Shown here one piece after another: positions 27,466 to 35,047 of a DNA stretch of 64,000 nucleotides. Under the pieces are notes generated by a model that saw nothing but the letters and a program-made list of their open reading frames with translations, was not told the DNA's origin and did no database searches. Positions within the stretch are counted from its first letter, which is position 1; each line of letters starts with the position of its first letter. This stretch comes from Bradyrhizobium sp. AZCC 2262 (GTDB taxonomy: Bacteria; Pseudomonadota; Alphaproteobacteria; Rhizobiales; Xanthobacteraceae): positions 8,556,001-8,620,000 of the forward strand of contig NZ_JAZHRT010000001.1 of assembly GCF_036924535.1 (NCBI RefSeq), written 5' to 3'. A program made the position numbers and the translations under genes.

Positions 27466-27589
27466 CTCGTGTCCCGGACGCGGCGCGGCATGAAATGACG
27501 CGACGCAGAGCCGGGACCCAGGAAGTTGCATGGGTCCCGGCTCTGCGGTGCACCGCCAAAAGGCGCTGCGCCCGCGTCCGGGACACGAG
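27466..27589. repeat. nested intergenic palindrome (18-bp outer and 16-bp inner arms)
   Basis: The outer arms 27466-27483 and 27572-27589 are perfectly complementary over 18 bp (CTCGTGTCCCGGACGCGG). The inner arms 27505-27520 and 27531-27546 are perfect over 16 bp. The unit resembles Bradyrhizobium intergenic repeats and lies in the convergent gap after the chemoreceptor gene, where it could terminate both transcripts. Confidence 0.75.
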
Positions 27590-27634
27590 TTGAGCCAGGC
27601 TCCCTTGCATCGTCGTTCCGGCGTCCGCCCGTTA

Positions 27635-27927
27635 TCAGATGAAGCGGAATTGCTGGCGCTCGCGTTTGGCGAGTTTTGGGATCGCCTGAAGTGGTCGGTC
27701 TGCTGATGATCGGCAAACGCCGCTTCACCTGCGAACACCTCGTAGAAGAAGAATTCCCGCGGCTTGGTGACGTTCTGGTGGATCTGGAACTCCTTCACGC
27801 CCGGCTCCCGCTGCGCCTGAGGAAGAAAGTCTTTCAGAAGCGCCGCGACGGCGCCTTCCTCTCCGGAATTGACCTCCCAGAATGCGGTGACGATCAGGTG
27901 CTGGTTTGCATTGTCGGTGGTTGCCAT
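27635..27927 (-). pseudogene. antibiotic biosynthesis monooxygenase (ABM) domain protein, frameshifted C terminus
   Basis: The ATG at 27927 starts an ABM-type sequence (HLIVTAFWEVNSGEEGAVAALLKDFLPQAQREPGVKEFQIHQN...FFFYEVFAGEAAFADHQQTDHF). After DHF the frame runs into non-homologous sequence until a stop near 27403. In another frame the expected ending, AIPKLAKRERQQFRFI plus TGA at 27635-27637, is present. The normal linker between these parts is missing, so a small deletion with frameshift near 27690 has probably altered the gene. The protein might still fold as a truncated dimeric ferredoxin-like domain. Confidence 0.6.
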
Positions 27928-28109
27928 GCTGCTCTCCTGTGAAGCCAGCGCCGGTTCGATTCCGGTCGGCGACTGGAGCGCATCATGCCCGCTTCGATGA
28001 CATGAATGCTTCGATGGGTGACGAATTATCATATTCGTGATGTCCGGAACTCGTCGACGGCCGAAGCGTTGGCCGACGCTGGCTTTTCACCCTTACAAGG
28101 AACAGCTGA

Positions 28110-28487
28110 ATGGCGAAGAAGACCGTGCTTGCGATCGGCATCGATCCTTCGTTTGTCGACTACGGCGCCTTTCCCGGGCTCACGGCGGAGCTTGTCGGCA
28201 GCTATATCGAAACGCAGATCGAGCGGCTTCGTGCGCTGGGTTTCGAGGCGCAAAGCTGCCTGATCGACCTCGGCGATACCGCCGAAGCGGTGGCTGCGAC
28301 GGCGCTCCGCTCAAGAAAGTTCGACTGCGTGGTGATCGGGGCCGGGCTGCGCGAGCCGCCGGAGCGTTTGCACCTGTTCGAAAAGATCATCAATCTCGTT
28401 CACGTGTTCGCGCCTGAAGCCAGGATCTGCTTCAACACCACGCCGGCGGATACGGCGGAAGCCGTGCAGCGATGGGTCGAGCCTTGA
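28110..28487 (+). CDS. conserved hypothetical protein
   Basis: This 125-residue soluble protein (KKTVLAIGIDPSFVDYGAFPGLTAELVGSYIETQIERLRALGFEAQSCLIDLGDTAEAVAATALRSR...) has alternating hydrophobic strands and helices like a small Rossmann-type or receiver-like fold. I do not recognise the family by function. There is no signal peptide and no catalytic motif I can name. It converges with the TetR gene with only 12 bp between stops. Confidence 0.65.
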   Translation: MAKKTVLAIGIDPSFVDYGAFPGLTAELVGSYIETQIERLRALGFEAQSCLIDLGDTAEAVAATALRSRKFDCVVIGAGLREPPERLHLFEKIINLVHVFAPEARICFNTTPADTAEAVQRWVEP

Positions 28488-28499
28488 TGAGGCGAGCGC

Positions 28500-29108
28500 T
28501 CAGGCCGTACGAAACGAGCCGAGCAGGCTGCCGATGATCTTTTGCCCGCGCGCCCGGAGCCTTTTCGGATTCTCCGCTCCCGGCAGCAGCAGCGCCAACT
28601 CGCATATCATCGCATCGACCATTCGGCTCAGCAGCTCTATGTCCTCGAAATCGAGCTCGCCCTGGCGCTTCAGCGCCGCCAGCGTCGCGGTGAGCAGCGC
28701 CATCGGATGGGCTTCCTCGATCTCCCGGTAGCGCGCATTGCCGAGCACGGCCGGGGCTTCCTGGATCACGATGCGCGCGTAGGCCGGTTCGAGGCAGACG
28801 TCGAGATAGGCGTCGATACCCTCGGTCAGGCGATCCCATACCTTGCGCTGCGTCTTCGCTCTCGCTTCGATTTTTGCGGCGGCTTCGATCTGCAAGGCGA
28901 CGACCACGGCGTCGAACAGCGCCTTCTTGTCCTCGAAGTGGTGATAGAAGGCGCCCCGCGTCACCCGCGCGGCGCGCGAGATCGCCTCGATTCCCGCCGC
29001 CTGATAGCCCTCACCCGCAAAAGCGTCCCGGCCGGCCGCCAGCAACGCCTGCCTCGTGGCCTCGGTGTACTCCTCGCGGCGGGTTCGTTCGCGTCCGGCT
29101 TCCTGCAT
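28500..29108 (-). CDS. TetR family transcriptional regulator
   Basis: The 202-residue protein has the TetR DNA-binding domain (TRQALLAAGRDAFAGEGYQAAGIEAISRAARVTRGAFYHHFEDKKALFDAV, residues ~15-65) and a helical ligand-binding C-terminal domain. It should repress its own gene and the divergent SnoaL/DUF3237 pair. A perfect inverted repeat at 29151-29171 lies between them. The ATG at 29108 begins the expected N terminus; the frame continues to 29156, inside the operator region. Confidence 0.88.
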   Translation of the reverse strand: MQEAGRERTRREEYTEATRQALLAAGRDAFAGEGYQAAGIEAISRAARVTRGAFYHHFEDKKALFDAVVVALQIEAAAKIEARAKTQRKVWDRLTEGIDAYLDVCLEPAYARIVIQEAPAVLGNARYREIEEAHPMALLTATLAALKRQGELDFEDIELLSRMVDAMICELALLLPGAENPKRLRARGQKIIGSLLGSFRTA

Positions 29109-29150
29109 GCCCTCGACATACCACTTGACGCCTGAGAGCCTATCAACATA

Positions 29151-29171
29151 TAACATACATTCAGTATGTTA
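29151..29171. promoter_or_regulatory. probable TetR operator
   Basis: TAACATAC (29151-29158) and GTATGTTA (29164-29171) form a perfect 8-bp inverted repeat around ATTCA, between the TetR gene and the divergent 29239 gene. The size and place fit a TetR dimer site controlling both directions. Confidence 0.75.
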
Positions 29172-29238
29172 AAAACAGAACGTATGCATTTAAAAAAAGC
29201 CGCCCCCATCCGGCGGAGGGGCTGGAAGGAGGGATCAC

Positions 29239-29709
29239 ATGAACAGCAATCGCATGTTCGAACTGGCCCAGGCGCTCGCGGTCGCGAAGAGCCGGCAGGA
29301 TGTGCCAGCGGCGCTAACCGTTCTTCATGACGACATGCTGCTGGAAACCCCGGCTTTCGGCACCAGCGCCCGCGGCCTGGCCGAGAACGAGAAGGTGCTG
29401 ACCCGGTTCTTCACCGCGTTCCCGGACTATAACGTCGTGCTCGAAGGCCATGCCGCCAACGGCGATACGCTCGTCTGCTGGGGTCGCGTGCAGATGACCA
29501 TGACCGGCGACCGCTTTGGCGTGACGCCGAACGGCAGGCGTGCCGATCTGCCCGTGTTCATCCAGTTCGCCTTCAAGGACGACCGGATCGCGCATGAGCG
29601 GTTTTTCTTCGACCTGTCGGAGCTCTGTGCCCAATCCGGCGTCTCGGCCGATGCGGTCCGGCGCAAGATATTTGGTGACGCTGCCGCCCGGCAGCAGGCC
29701 GCGGAATGA
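29239..29709 (+). CDS. SnoaL-like / NTF2-like protein
   Basis: The 156-residue protein shows the SnoaL/NTF2 pattern: helix ELAQALAVAKSRQDVPAALTVLHDDMLLETP, then TRFFTAFPDYNVVLEGHAANGDTLVCWGRVQMTMTGDRFGV..., and a strand with HERFFFDLSELCAQSG. These cone-shaped proteins act as isomerases, cyclases or ligand carriers. A strong ribosome site (GGAAGGAGGG) precedes the ATG. It heads a two-gene unit with the DUF3237 gene, opposite TetR, so the pair is probably induced by a small molecule. Confidence 0.8.
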   Translation: MNSNRMFELAQALAVAKSRQDVPAALTVLHDDMLLETPAFGTSARGLAENEKVLTRFFTAFPDYNVVLEGHAANGDTLVCWGRVQMTMTGDRFGVTPNGRRADLPVFIQFAFKDDRIAHERFFFDLSELCAQSGVSADAVRRKIFGDAAARQQAAE

Positions 29710-29738
29710 CACCTTTCCAGTAAATCAGGGCTTCAAGC

Positions 29739-30233
29739 ATGTCAGCAGATCCACGCATCAAACCGGTAGCCGCGATCGCGACGGCGCCACTGTTCGACAT
29801 CGTCGTCGATCTCAATCCAAAACTGAACATCGGTGACGGCCCGCTCGGCCGCCGCATCCTGTTCGGTGCGGCCGGCGGCACCTTCGAAGGCCCAAGGCTG
29901 CGCGGCGAGGTGGTGCCGGGCGGCGGCGACTGGGCACTGTTTCGCGCCGATGGCGCCATGTCGCTCGACGTCCGCCTGACGCTTCGCACGCATGACGGCG
30001 CGCTGGTGCACATGACCTATGGCGGCCGCTGGATCACGCCGCCCGAATTGCGGGCCGAGATGGCTGATCCTGCGAAGCGATATCAGGTCGATCCGTCGCA
30101 TTACTATTTTCGAACCAACCCGCTGTTCGAAACCGGCGCGGAGCCATACGCCTGGATGAACGATATCGTCTGCGTCGGGTCGGGATATCTGGTCGAGGGC
30201 GGCATCGCGTATAACGTCTGCCAGATCGTCTGA
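29739..30233 (+). CDS. DUF3237 domain-containing protein
   Basis: The 164-residue protein has the DUF3237 beta-barrel pattern: LFDIVVDLNPKLNIGDGPLGRRILFGAAGGTFEGPRLRGEVVPGGGDWALFRADGAMSLDVRLTLRTHDGALVHMTYGG, and the ending RTNPLFETGAEPYAWMNDIVCVG. The family is of unsettled function and occurs near catabolic and TetR-controlled genes. It starts 29 bp after the SnoaL-like gene and should be in the same transcript. Confidence 0.85.
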   Translation: MSADPRIKPVAAIATAPLFDIVVDLNPKLNIGDGPLGRRILFGAAGGTFEGPRLRGEVVPGGGDWALFRADGAMSLDVRLTLRTHDGALVHMTYGGRWITPPELRAEMADPAKRYQVDPSHYYFRTNPLFETGAEPYAWMNDIVCVGSGYLVEGGIAYNVCQIV

Positions 30234-30309
30234 AGGTGCGTCTTGCGGATGGCGCGATCCTGCTATCGCTACCGCGCGGCATGGCAGCCAAGGCGCGCGG
30301 CACGGATTC

Positions 30310-30828
30310 CTATAGGATCTTTTCGAAGTAATACCGACGAATGCCACCGCCCAGCGTCTTGTTGCTCGCCTGCTCGGCGACGGCTTCGTTCAGCAACCGG
30401 TATCCCGCGTGCCCATACAGTTCGAGCGCAGCCGGCTGCAATTCAGATGTGCTTAATTCAAGTCTTTGCATGTCAAGCCGACGGCATTCAGCTTCCGCAA
30501 ATTGCAGCATCAGCCGGGCGATCCCGCTACGTCGGGCGGATGGGTCGACATACATGCGACGCAGCTCCATGGCGTCAGTCGCTGCGGGTTCAAGGCCGAA
30601 CATGCCGACGACTTTCTTCTCCCTCAGCGCGACCCAAAAGCCGCCGCCTCGCTCGCCATAGTATGCTGCGACGCGTTCCATTTCGTCGGTCAATGAACGA
30701 ACAATGTAAGCCTCAAAGGCATCGCGCATATGCGGCGGCGACAGCAGTCGGTTGACGATGATGAATAGCTCGCGCACTTGAGGTGCATCTTCCTCCCGGA
30801 ACGGTCGGATCGTTACTTCGACGCTCAA
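30310..30828 (-). CDS. GNAT family N-acetyltransferase
   Basis: From TTG 30828, preceded by AAGGAGAAC at proper spacing, the product is 172 residues. It begins VTIRPFREEDAPQVRELF, contains the acetyl-CoA binding motif A region LRRMYVDPSARRSGIARLMLQFAEAECRRLD and ends with LELSTSELQPAALELYGHAGYRLL. The acceptor substrate is unknown. No ATG gives a sensible start, so the TTG with its ribosome site decides it. Confidence 0.85.
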   Translation of the reverse strand: MSVEVTIRPFREEDAPQVRELFIIVNRLLSPPHMRDAFEAYIVRSLTDEMERVAAYYGERGGGFWVALREKKVVGMFGLEPAATDAMELRRMYVDPSARRSGIARLMLQFAEAECRRLDMQRLELSTSELQPAALELYGHAGYRLLNEAVAEQASNKTLGGGIRRYYFEKIL

Positions 30829-30841
30829 GTTCGGTTCTCCT

Positions 30842-31528
30842 TCATGATGCGGCTGGCCACGATCCGCGCTGACGGATGATCGTCCAGATCCAGGCGGCAG
30901 CGGCGAGCGCCAGGGCGGCAAGAGGGGCCCAGGCCTGCGGCTCTCCCATCGTCCGGAGCGTCATGCCGCTCAGGAGGCACCAGAGAACGGGGATCGGCAG
31001 CAGCACTGGCAAAAGCCTGCCGCGGGCGAGAAGCAAAAGGCCGAGCGTCGCGATCGCCGTCGGATCCGGCGCGATGCCAAAGACCTCGGACGAGGCCCAG
31101 CCGCGTCCCTGGAGTGGCGCCAGCAACGGCTGTCCCGCGAGTGCGAAGGCAAGGATGAGATATCCTATCCAACCGGCAGGCCCGCGCCGGTCGAAGGCGA
31201 GGCCATCGAGCAAGGACAGGATGAGGAGCAAGACGCCTTCAACGACGAAAGCCGGCGCGACATAGGCGACGGCCCAGTTGATGGTCGCGTAGCGATTCCA
31301 CAGGAACGACCACCCGACGAAGATCCAGGAGATCGCGAGGATGAACGCGATCCAGCGTGCCCCGGTTCCCGGCCGCCACGCGATGAGCAGGATGATGATG
31401 AGGCCGGCGGCGAGCGTCAGCACGTGCAGAGGCCAGAGCGCCGCATTGTGCAATTCGAACATGCGCCAGTAGACGCGCGGCGAAAACAGCAGGAAGTTCA
31501 CCGCCCGGTAGGTCCACCACTCCGACAT
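30842..31528 (-). CDS. DUF6064 family integral membrane protein
   Basis: The 228-residue protein has about six to seven hydrophobic segments, with the N-terminal motif EWWTYRAVNFLLFSPRVYWRMFELHN that I associate with DUF6064. It should sit in the inner membrane; function unknown. The ATG at 31528 overlaps the stop of the aldo/keto reductase gene (ATGA), indicating coupling. The GNAT gene follows after 13 bp. Confidence 0.75.
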   Translation of the reverse strand: MSEWWTYRAVNFLLFSPRVYWRMFELHNAALWPLHVLTLAAGLIIILLIAWRPGTGARWIAFILAISWIFVGWSFLWNRYATINWAVAYVAPAFVVEGVLLLILSLLDGLAFDRRGPAGWIGYLILAFALAGQPLLAPLQGRGWASSEVFGIAPDPTAIATLGLLLLARGRLLPVLLPIPVLWCLLSGMTLRTMGEPQAWAPLAALALAAAAWIWTIIRQRGSWPAAS

Positions 31529-32448
31529 CAAAGCGCCTTCACGTGGGCCGAGATGCGCTCCCGCATGGCCGGATCAGGCATTGGGCCGGCGGCGGCCGCG
31601 AGGTTTTCACGCACGTGGTCGACGCGGGTGGTTGCCGGAATTGCGACGGTGACGGCCGGGTGAGAGAGGATGAACTTCAGCATGAGCTGCGCCCAGCTCG
31701 ACACCCCGAGTTCAATCGCCCATTCGGGCAGCGGCGCATTCTTGAGCCGGTTGGTGAGCGCCCCCTGCCGGAATGGACGGTTCGCAATCACGGCGATGCC
31801 GCGCTCCGCCGCCAGTGGCAGCAGCCGCGCCTCCGCCTCGCGGTCGACGACGTTGTAGGAGAACTGCACGAAATCGATCGGCTCGTTCCGCATGATCTGT
31901 TCGATGAGATCATGACGGCGGCCTTCGGATGTGGTGATTCCAACGTAACGCACCGTACCGGCCGCCTTCATCTGAAAGAGCGTCTGCAGATGCGCCTTCC
32001 AGGTGAGGAGATTATGAACCTGAACGAGGTCGAACTTCGGCACACCCCAGAAGCGACGCGATTGCTCGATCTGGGGCGGACCTCCCGCTGCCGATGACGT
32101 CCAGATCTTTTCGGCCGAGAATAGCGCAGAAGGTCGCCCGAGCTTTTGAAGGCCGTAGCCGATCACCGGCTGCGACGAGCCATACATGGGGGAGGAGTCG
32201 ATCATGCGGCCGCCCGCCTCGAAGAAGGCGGCCATGACATCAGTGCATTCGTCCCTGAGCACGGGATCGTCGCCGACGTTGAAGGTGATCCAGGTCCCTA
32301 GTCCGACGATCGGTATCGCCTCGCCGGTCGAGGGTATGGGGCGGCGGGTGGGCGAGCCCGGCTGGGCGCGCAGAGAGCTTGGCAGGAGTGTTGCTGCGGC
32401 CGTGGCCGCCAGGGCAGCCTGCACGAACGTTCGGCGTGTCGTCCGCAT
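31528..32448 (-). CDS. exported aldo/keto reductase with Tat signal
   Basis: The 306-residue protein begins TTRRTFVQAALAATAAATLLPSSLRA, a twin-arginine signal with the RRTF core. The aldo/keto reductase barrel follows: VGLGTWITFNVG, MIDSSPMYGSSQPVIG (catalytic Asp/Tyr region), VPKFDLVQVHNLLTW and VAIPATTRVDHVREN. Tat export implies folding with cofactor in the cytoplasm and work in the periplasm, unusual for an NADPH enzyme but known for this subgroup. ATG 32448 was chosen as the start of the Tat signal. Confidence 0.85.
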   Translation of the reverse strand: MRTTRRTFVQAALAATAAATLLPSSLRAQPGSPTRRPIPSTGEAIPIVGLGTWITFNVGDDPVLRDECTDVMAAFFEAGGRMIDSSPMYGSSQPVIGYGLQKLGRPSALFSAEKIWTSSAAGGPPQIEQSRRFWGVPKFDLVQVHNLLTWKAHLQTLFQMKAAGTVRYVGITTSEGRRHDLIEQIMRNEPIDFVQFSYNVVDREAEARLLPLAAERGIAVIANRPFRQGALTNRLKNAPLPEWAIELGVSSWAQLMLKFILSHPAVTVAIPATTRVDHVRENLAAAAGPMPDPAMRERISAHVKAL

Positions 32449-32567
32449 CCGGTGCTCCATCATCGCGGTGGGCCACCGCCAGCTTCGTGATTCGAAATTG
32501 CCGATCAAGGCACTGGATCAAATAGGCAGTCGCGCGCCGTTCTCAATCTTCGATGGACGGCCGACAT

Positions 32568-32731
32568 TGCTAGATCAGCTTCATCTCCTTCAAGCTCGCG
32601 TGACCGTTCTTGCCGACGGTGATGTGGTCGTGGACGGAAATACCGAGCGGGGTGGCGATCTGGACGATCGTTTTGGTCGTATGGATATCGGGCTGTGATG
32701 GCGTCGGATCACCGGAGGGATGGTTGTTCAT
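32568..32731 (-). pseudogene. radC 3' fragment, copy 1
   Basis: The last ~53 codons ([52 protein letters not shown]) match the C-terminal end of the RadC/JAB domain, including the HPSGDP metal-site motif, with the first expected His replaced by Asn. The sequence upstream of 32731 is unrelated. A second similar fragment lies at 33206-33365. RadC-like genes are common on mobile islands, so this marks the left part of the mobile region. Confidence 0.7.
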
Positions 32732-32922
32732 CAATCCCTGCGCGACGTATCGCATTGATCCTGTTTGATTTTGGAATGGAGCGACCAGGATTGGGGGCGG
32801 TAATGGGGGCGATACGAAATGCTGGTCTTGCGTTTGTCCTGCAACATCGCACCCGGCCAATAACAACAATAAGCTAAAGCACGATGTCGGTTCGACCCTG
32901 CCATCGTGCTTTAGTCGTCGAA

Positions 32923-33093
32923 TCAATCGAACAGCACCTTGGTTCGCGCCTCGTTGCGGGCCAATCCGTCGATTTCAGCAAGCCCCATCGCACCCCTCAG
33001 TTCCTCGAGCCAGTCCAGAAATTTGTCGATCAGGTGCTCCGGGCTCATCGAAAGAGCCGTGACCCTCATCCGCTCTGCTAGCTGATTAATCAT
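32923..33093 (-). CDS. small hypothetical protein
   Basis: ATG 33093 opens a 56-residue helical, charged protein ([55 protein letters not shown]). I do not know the family. The Leu/Glu pattern looks like genuine coding sequence and the frame lies between the two radC fragments. It may be a short accessory gene of the element. Confidence 0.45.
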   Translation of the reverse strand: MINQLAERMRVTALSMSPEHLIDKFLDWLEELRGAMGLAEIDGLARNEARTKVLFD

Positions 33094-33205
33094 CGATCCC
33101 CTCTCATTCGAGGATGAGCTACCCCCTCTCATCCGATGAACCACTCTCTCACGCGTTCGCCAAAGCGCGAAGCGGATAGTTAATAGATGGTAAATGCAGG
33201 CGATA

Positions 33206-33380
33206 ACTAGATCAGCTTCATCCCCTTCAAGCTCGCATGCCCGTTCTTGCCGACGATGATGTGGTCGTGCACGGAAATACCGAGCGGGGTGGCGATCTCG
33301 ACAATCGCTTTGGTCATCTGGATATCCGCCTGCGACGGCGTCGGATCGCCACTGGGATGGTTGTGGACCAGACTGCTCAT
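33206..33380 (-). pseudogene. radC 3' fragment, copy 2
   Basis: The end of this frame ([54 protein letters not shown]) is the C-terminal RadC/JAB segment with the HNHPSGDP metal motif intact. It is about 90% identical in DNA to copy 1, roughly 637 bp away in the same direction. The N-terminal part of RadC is missing. The two copies are a direct repeat, suggesting either tandem duplication with divergence or two separate element ends. Confidence 0.7.
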
Positions 33381-33613
33381 CGACGTAGCGTGCTGTATCA
33401 ATTGCGGTTTTCGGCGGAAAAAGCAGGGGAGGGGACGCCCACTGGGGACGGTATCTCGTGATGGTGCGTGATGATGCCGCATGATCATGCTGTGTCCTGT
33501 TCGATGTCGCTTGACCATACTCGATCATCGCAAAAGTCAGAGCCGTAGTTTTGGCCTTCTCACTGGGTTTGGATTCGAAGATTTTTTCCTGACATGCGGG
33601 AAAGACTTCGCAA

Positions 33614-34223
33614 TCACTTGTGCCGCCACATCTGCCGAGCGAATTGGCGTTCCTCGTCACCCAAGACGTCACCGTAGATGCTCGTGGTCCGGAGCGTGGC
33701 GTGTCCCAGCCAGCGCTGTACGAGATGCGGGGGAACTCTGGCTTGAAAGGCGGACACGCCGAAGGTATGCCGCAATCCCTTCGGCGACGATGCGGGCGTG
33801 CTGACAGAGGCATCAGTCATCACCTGCTTAACGAGCCGCCACGCCGTGACGCGGCTCCAGGGCCAGAGGCGGCGAAGTCTCAACGCTGGATCACTTTGTC
33901 TCGCGCGAAGTTGGAATCGCCGTTCCAAATCGAGCAGCACGGATCGAGGCAGCGGGATCTGCCGAACGATCCCGCGCCGCCGCCGCTTCAACCGTCAGGA
34001 GAGCAACATCGCCGTTGTCGAGATCGATTGCTACGGGCGTGATCGCTAATACTTCAGACACGCGTCCTCCGCTTCGCATCAGTACCAAGCAGAAGAGCCG
34101 CTTGAGCGGATCGAGAGCTTCGACAGCGCACAGAAAGCGCCTGCGCTCCGCCGCGGTCAAGTATTTCCGGCCGCCGTTGCGGTCGAACAGGCTGAGTTCA
34201 GTGCCGGTCGTAGAAGAATGCAT
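33614..34223 (-). pseudogene. tyrosine recombinase/integrase with a one-base frameshift
   Basis: ATG 34223 begins HSSTTGTELSLFDRNGGRKYLTAAERRRFLCAVEAL, then the first catalytic Arg in LMRSGGRVSEVLAI. Near 33989 the frame must shift by one base to continue as KRRRRGIVRQIPLPRSVLLDLERRF, with the remaining catalytic residues in KGLRHTFGV, RWLGHATLRTTSIYGDV (His, His and nucleophile Tyr). The joined ~200-residue protein lacks an N-terminal arm-binding domain, as in the short integrases of rhizobial islands. It is either a real pseudogene or a sequencing error at this point. Confidence 0.75.
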
Positions 34224-34427
34224 CCTGTCTCTAGCCCCACGCTGAAACAGAATCGCCAATTTTGTTGCAAGAGATTTGCCCAGGTTTTTGCTTGTATTTT
34301 TGGAAGGGGTGCGGCTGACCCGAAACCGATGATCAAAAGAGGGGCCTGAAAACCACGACATATCGCTCGACTGAAACAGTATTGGCGATATTGTAGCATC
34401 TCGCGATTCAATAGGGGAAATGCTCAG

Positions 34428-34751
34428 ATGCTTCATGTCGCAATCGCCTTGACACGTTCGGGACTGGGATATGTGAAATCAATCATTCTTGGAATGTTCA
34501 TCATCGTGGTCGCTGCCACCGCGTTTCTCAGCTTGAGCATGACCGCAGATGCCTATGCTCAATCACCGTGCGCGACTCCGGGGACGTGCACCTGCGCGCA
34601 AATTACTGTTGACTGCAAAAATTACTATCCGGCCGACGTATGCGCGAAGGCCGGACCAATCTGCCGTGAAGCATGTCGTAGCAGTGGTGGAAAGACTGCA
34701 AGCTTTATTGGTCCAGCAAGTGGTGCGACCCGCGTAGCGCGTTGTAAGTGA
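34428..34751 (+). CDS. small exported cysteine-rich protein
   Basis: The 107-residue product has a signal-like hydrophobic segment (IILGMFIIVVAATAFLSLSM, then ADAYAQ). A ~60-residue mature part with seven cysteines follows (CATPGTCTCAQITVDCKNYYPADVCAKAGPICREACRSSGG...ARCK). An AGGGGA site precedes the ATG by 10 bases. The cysteine spacing suggests a disulfide-stabilised secreted peptide. It is divergent from the broken integrase. I cannot assign a family. Confidence 0.55.
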   Translation: MLHVAIALTRSGLGYVKSIILGMFIIVVAATAFLSLSMTADAYAQSPCATPGTCTCAQITVDCKNYYPADVCAKAGPICREACRSSGGKTASFIGPASGATRVARCK

Positions 34752-34840
34752 GTGCGCTTGATTGACATTACGCTATGGCGTGCGTCGATCGAGCTTTGGG
34801 CCGACGGGTATCCTGGGAATGCCTTCAGCCGCTCTAAACC

Positions 34841-35047
34841 TCATTCCGCTGCGCTACCTCCGCGGCAGAGCACGAGGTTCTTACGATCCCAGGCGTCCAG
34901 CTCGTCGATCGGGTAGAGCACCGCTTTTCCTATTTTGATGAAAGGCGGGCCGATCCTCGCCATACGCCAGTTGCGCAGCGTGCCGACGCTGATTTCGCCG
35001 CGGTAGCGCTCGGCGACTTCTTCGGCCGTGAGGTATTTGTCAGCCAT
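34841..35047 (-). CDS. AlpA-like helix-turn-helix protein (excisionase type)
   Basis: The 68-residue protein KYLTAEEVAERYRGEISVGTLRNWRMARIGPPFIKIGKAVLYPIDELDAWDRKN is a MerR-like winged helix of the HTH_17/AlpA type. Such proteins act as recombination directionality factors or activators of element genes. It starts exactly at the stop of the upstream recombinase-like gene (shared base at 35047), which supports a functional pair. Confidence 0.85.
   Translation of the reverse strand: MADKYLTAEEVAERYRGEISVGTLRNWRMARIGPPFIKIGKAVLYPIDELDAWDRKNLVLCRGGSAAE

Noticed and set aside
32923..33813. 296-codon frame covering the second radC fragment and the integrase end.
   Set aside because: Only its last 56 codons look like protein; the rest is a shadow of the radC and integrase frames.
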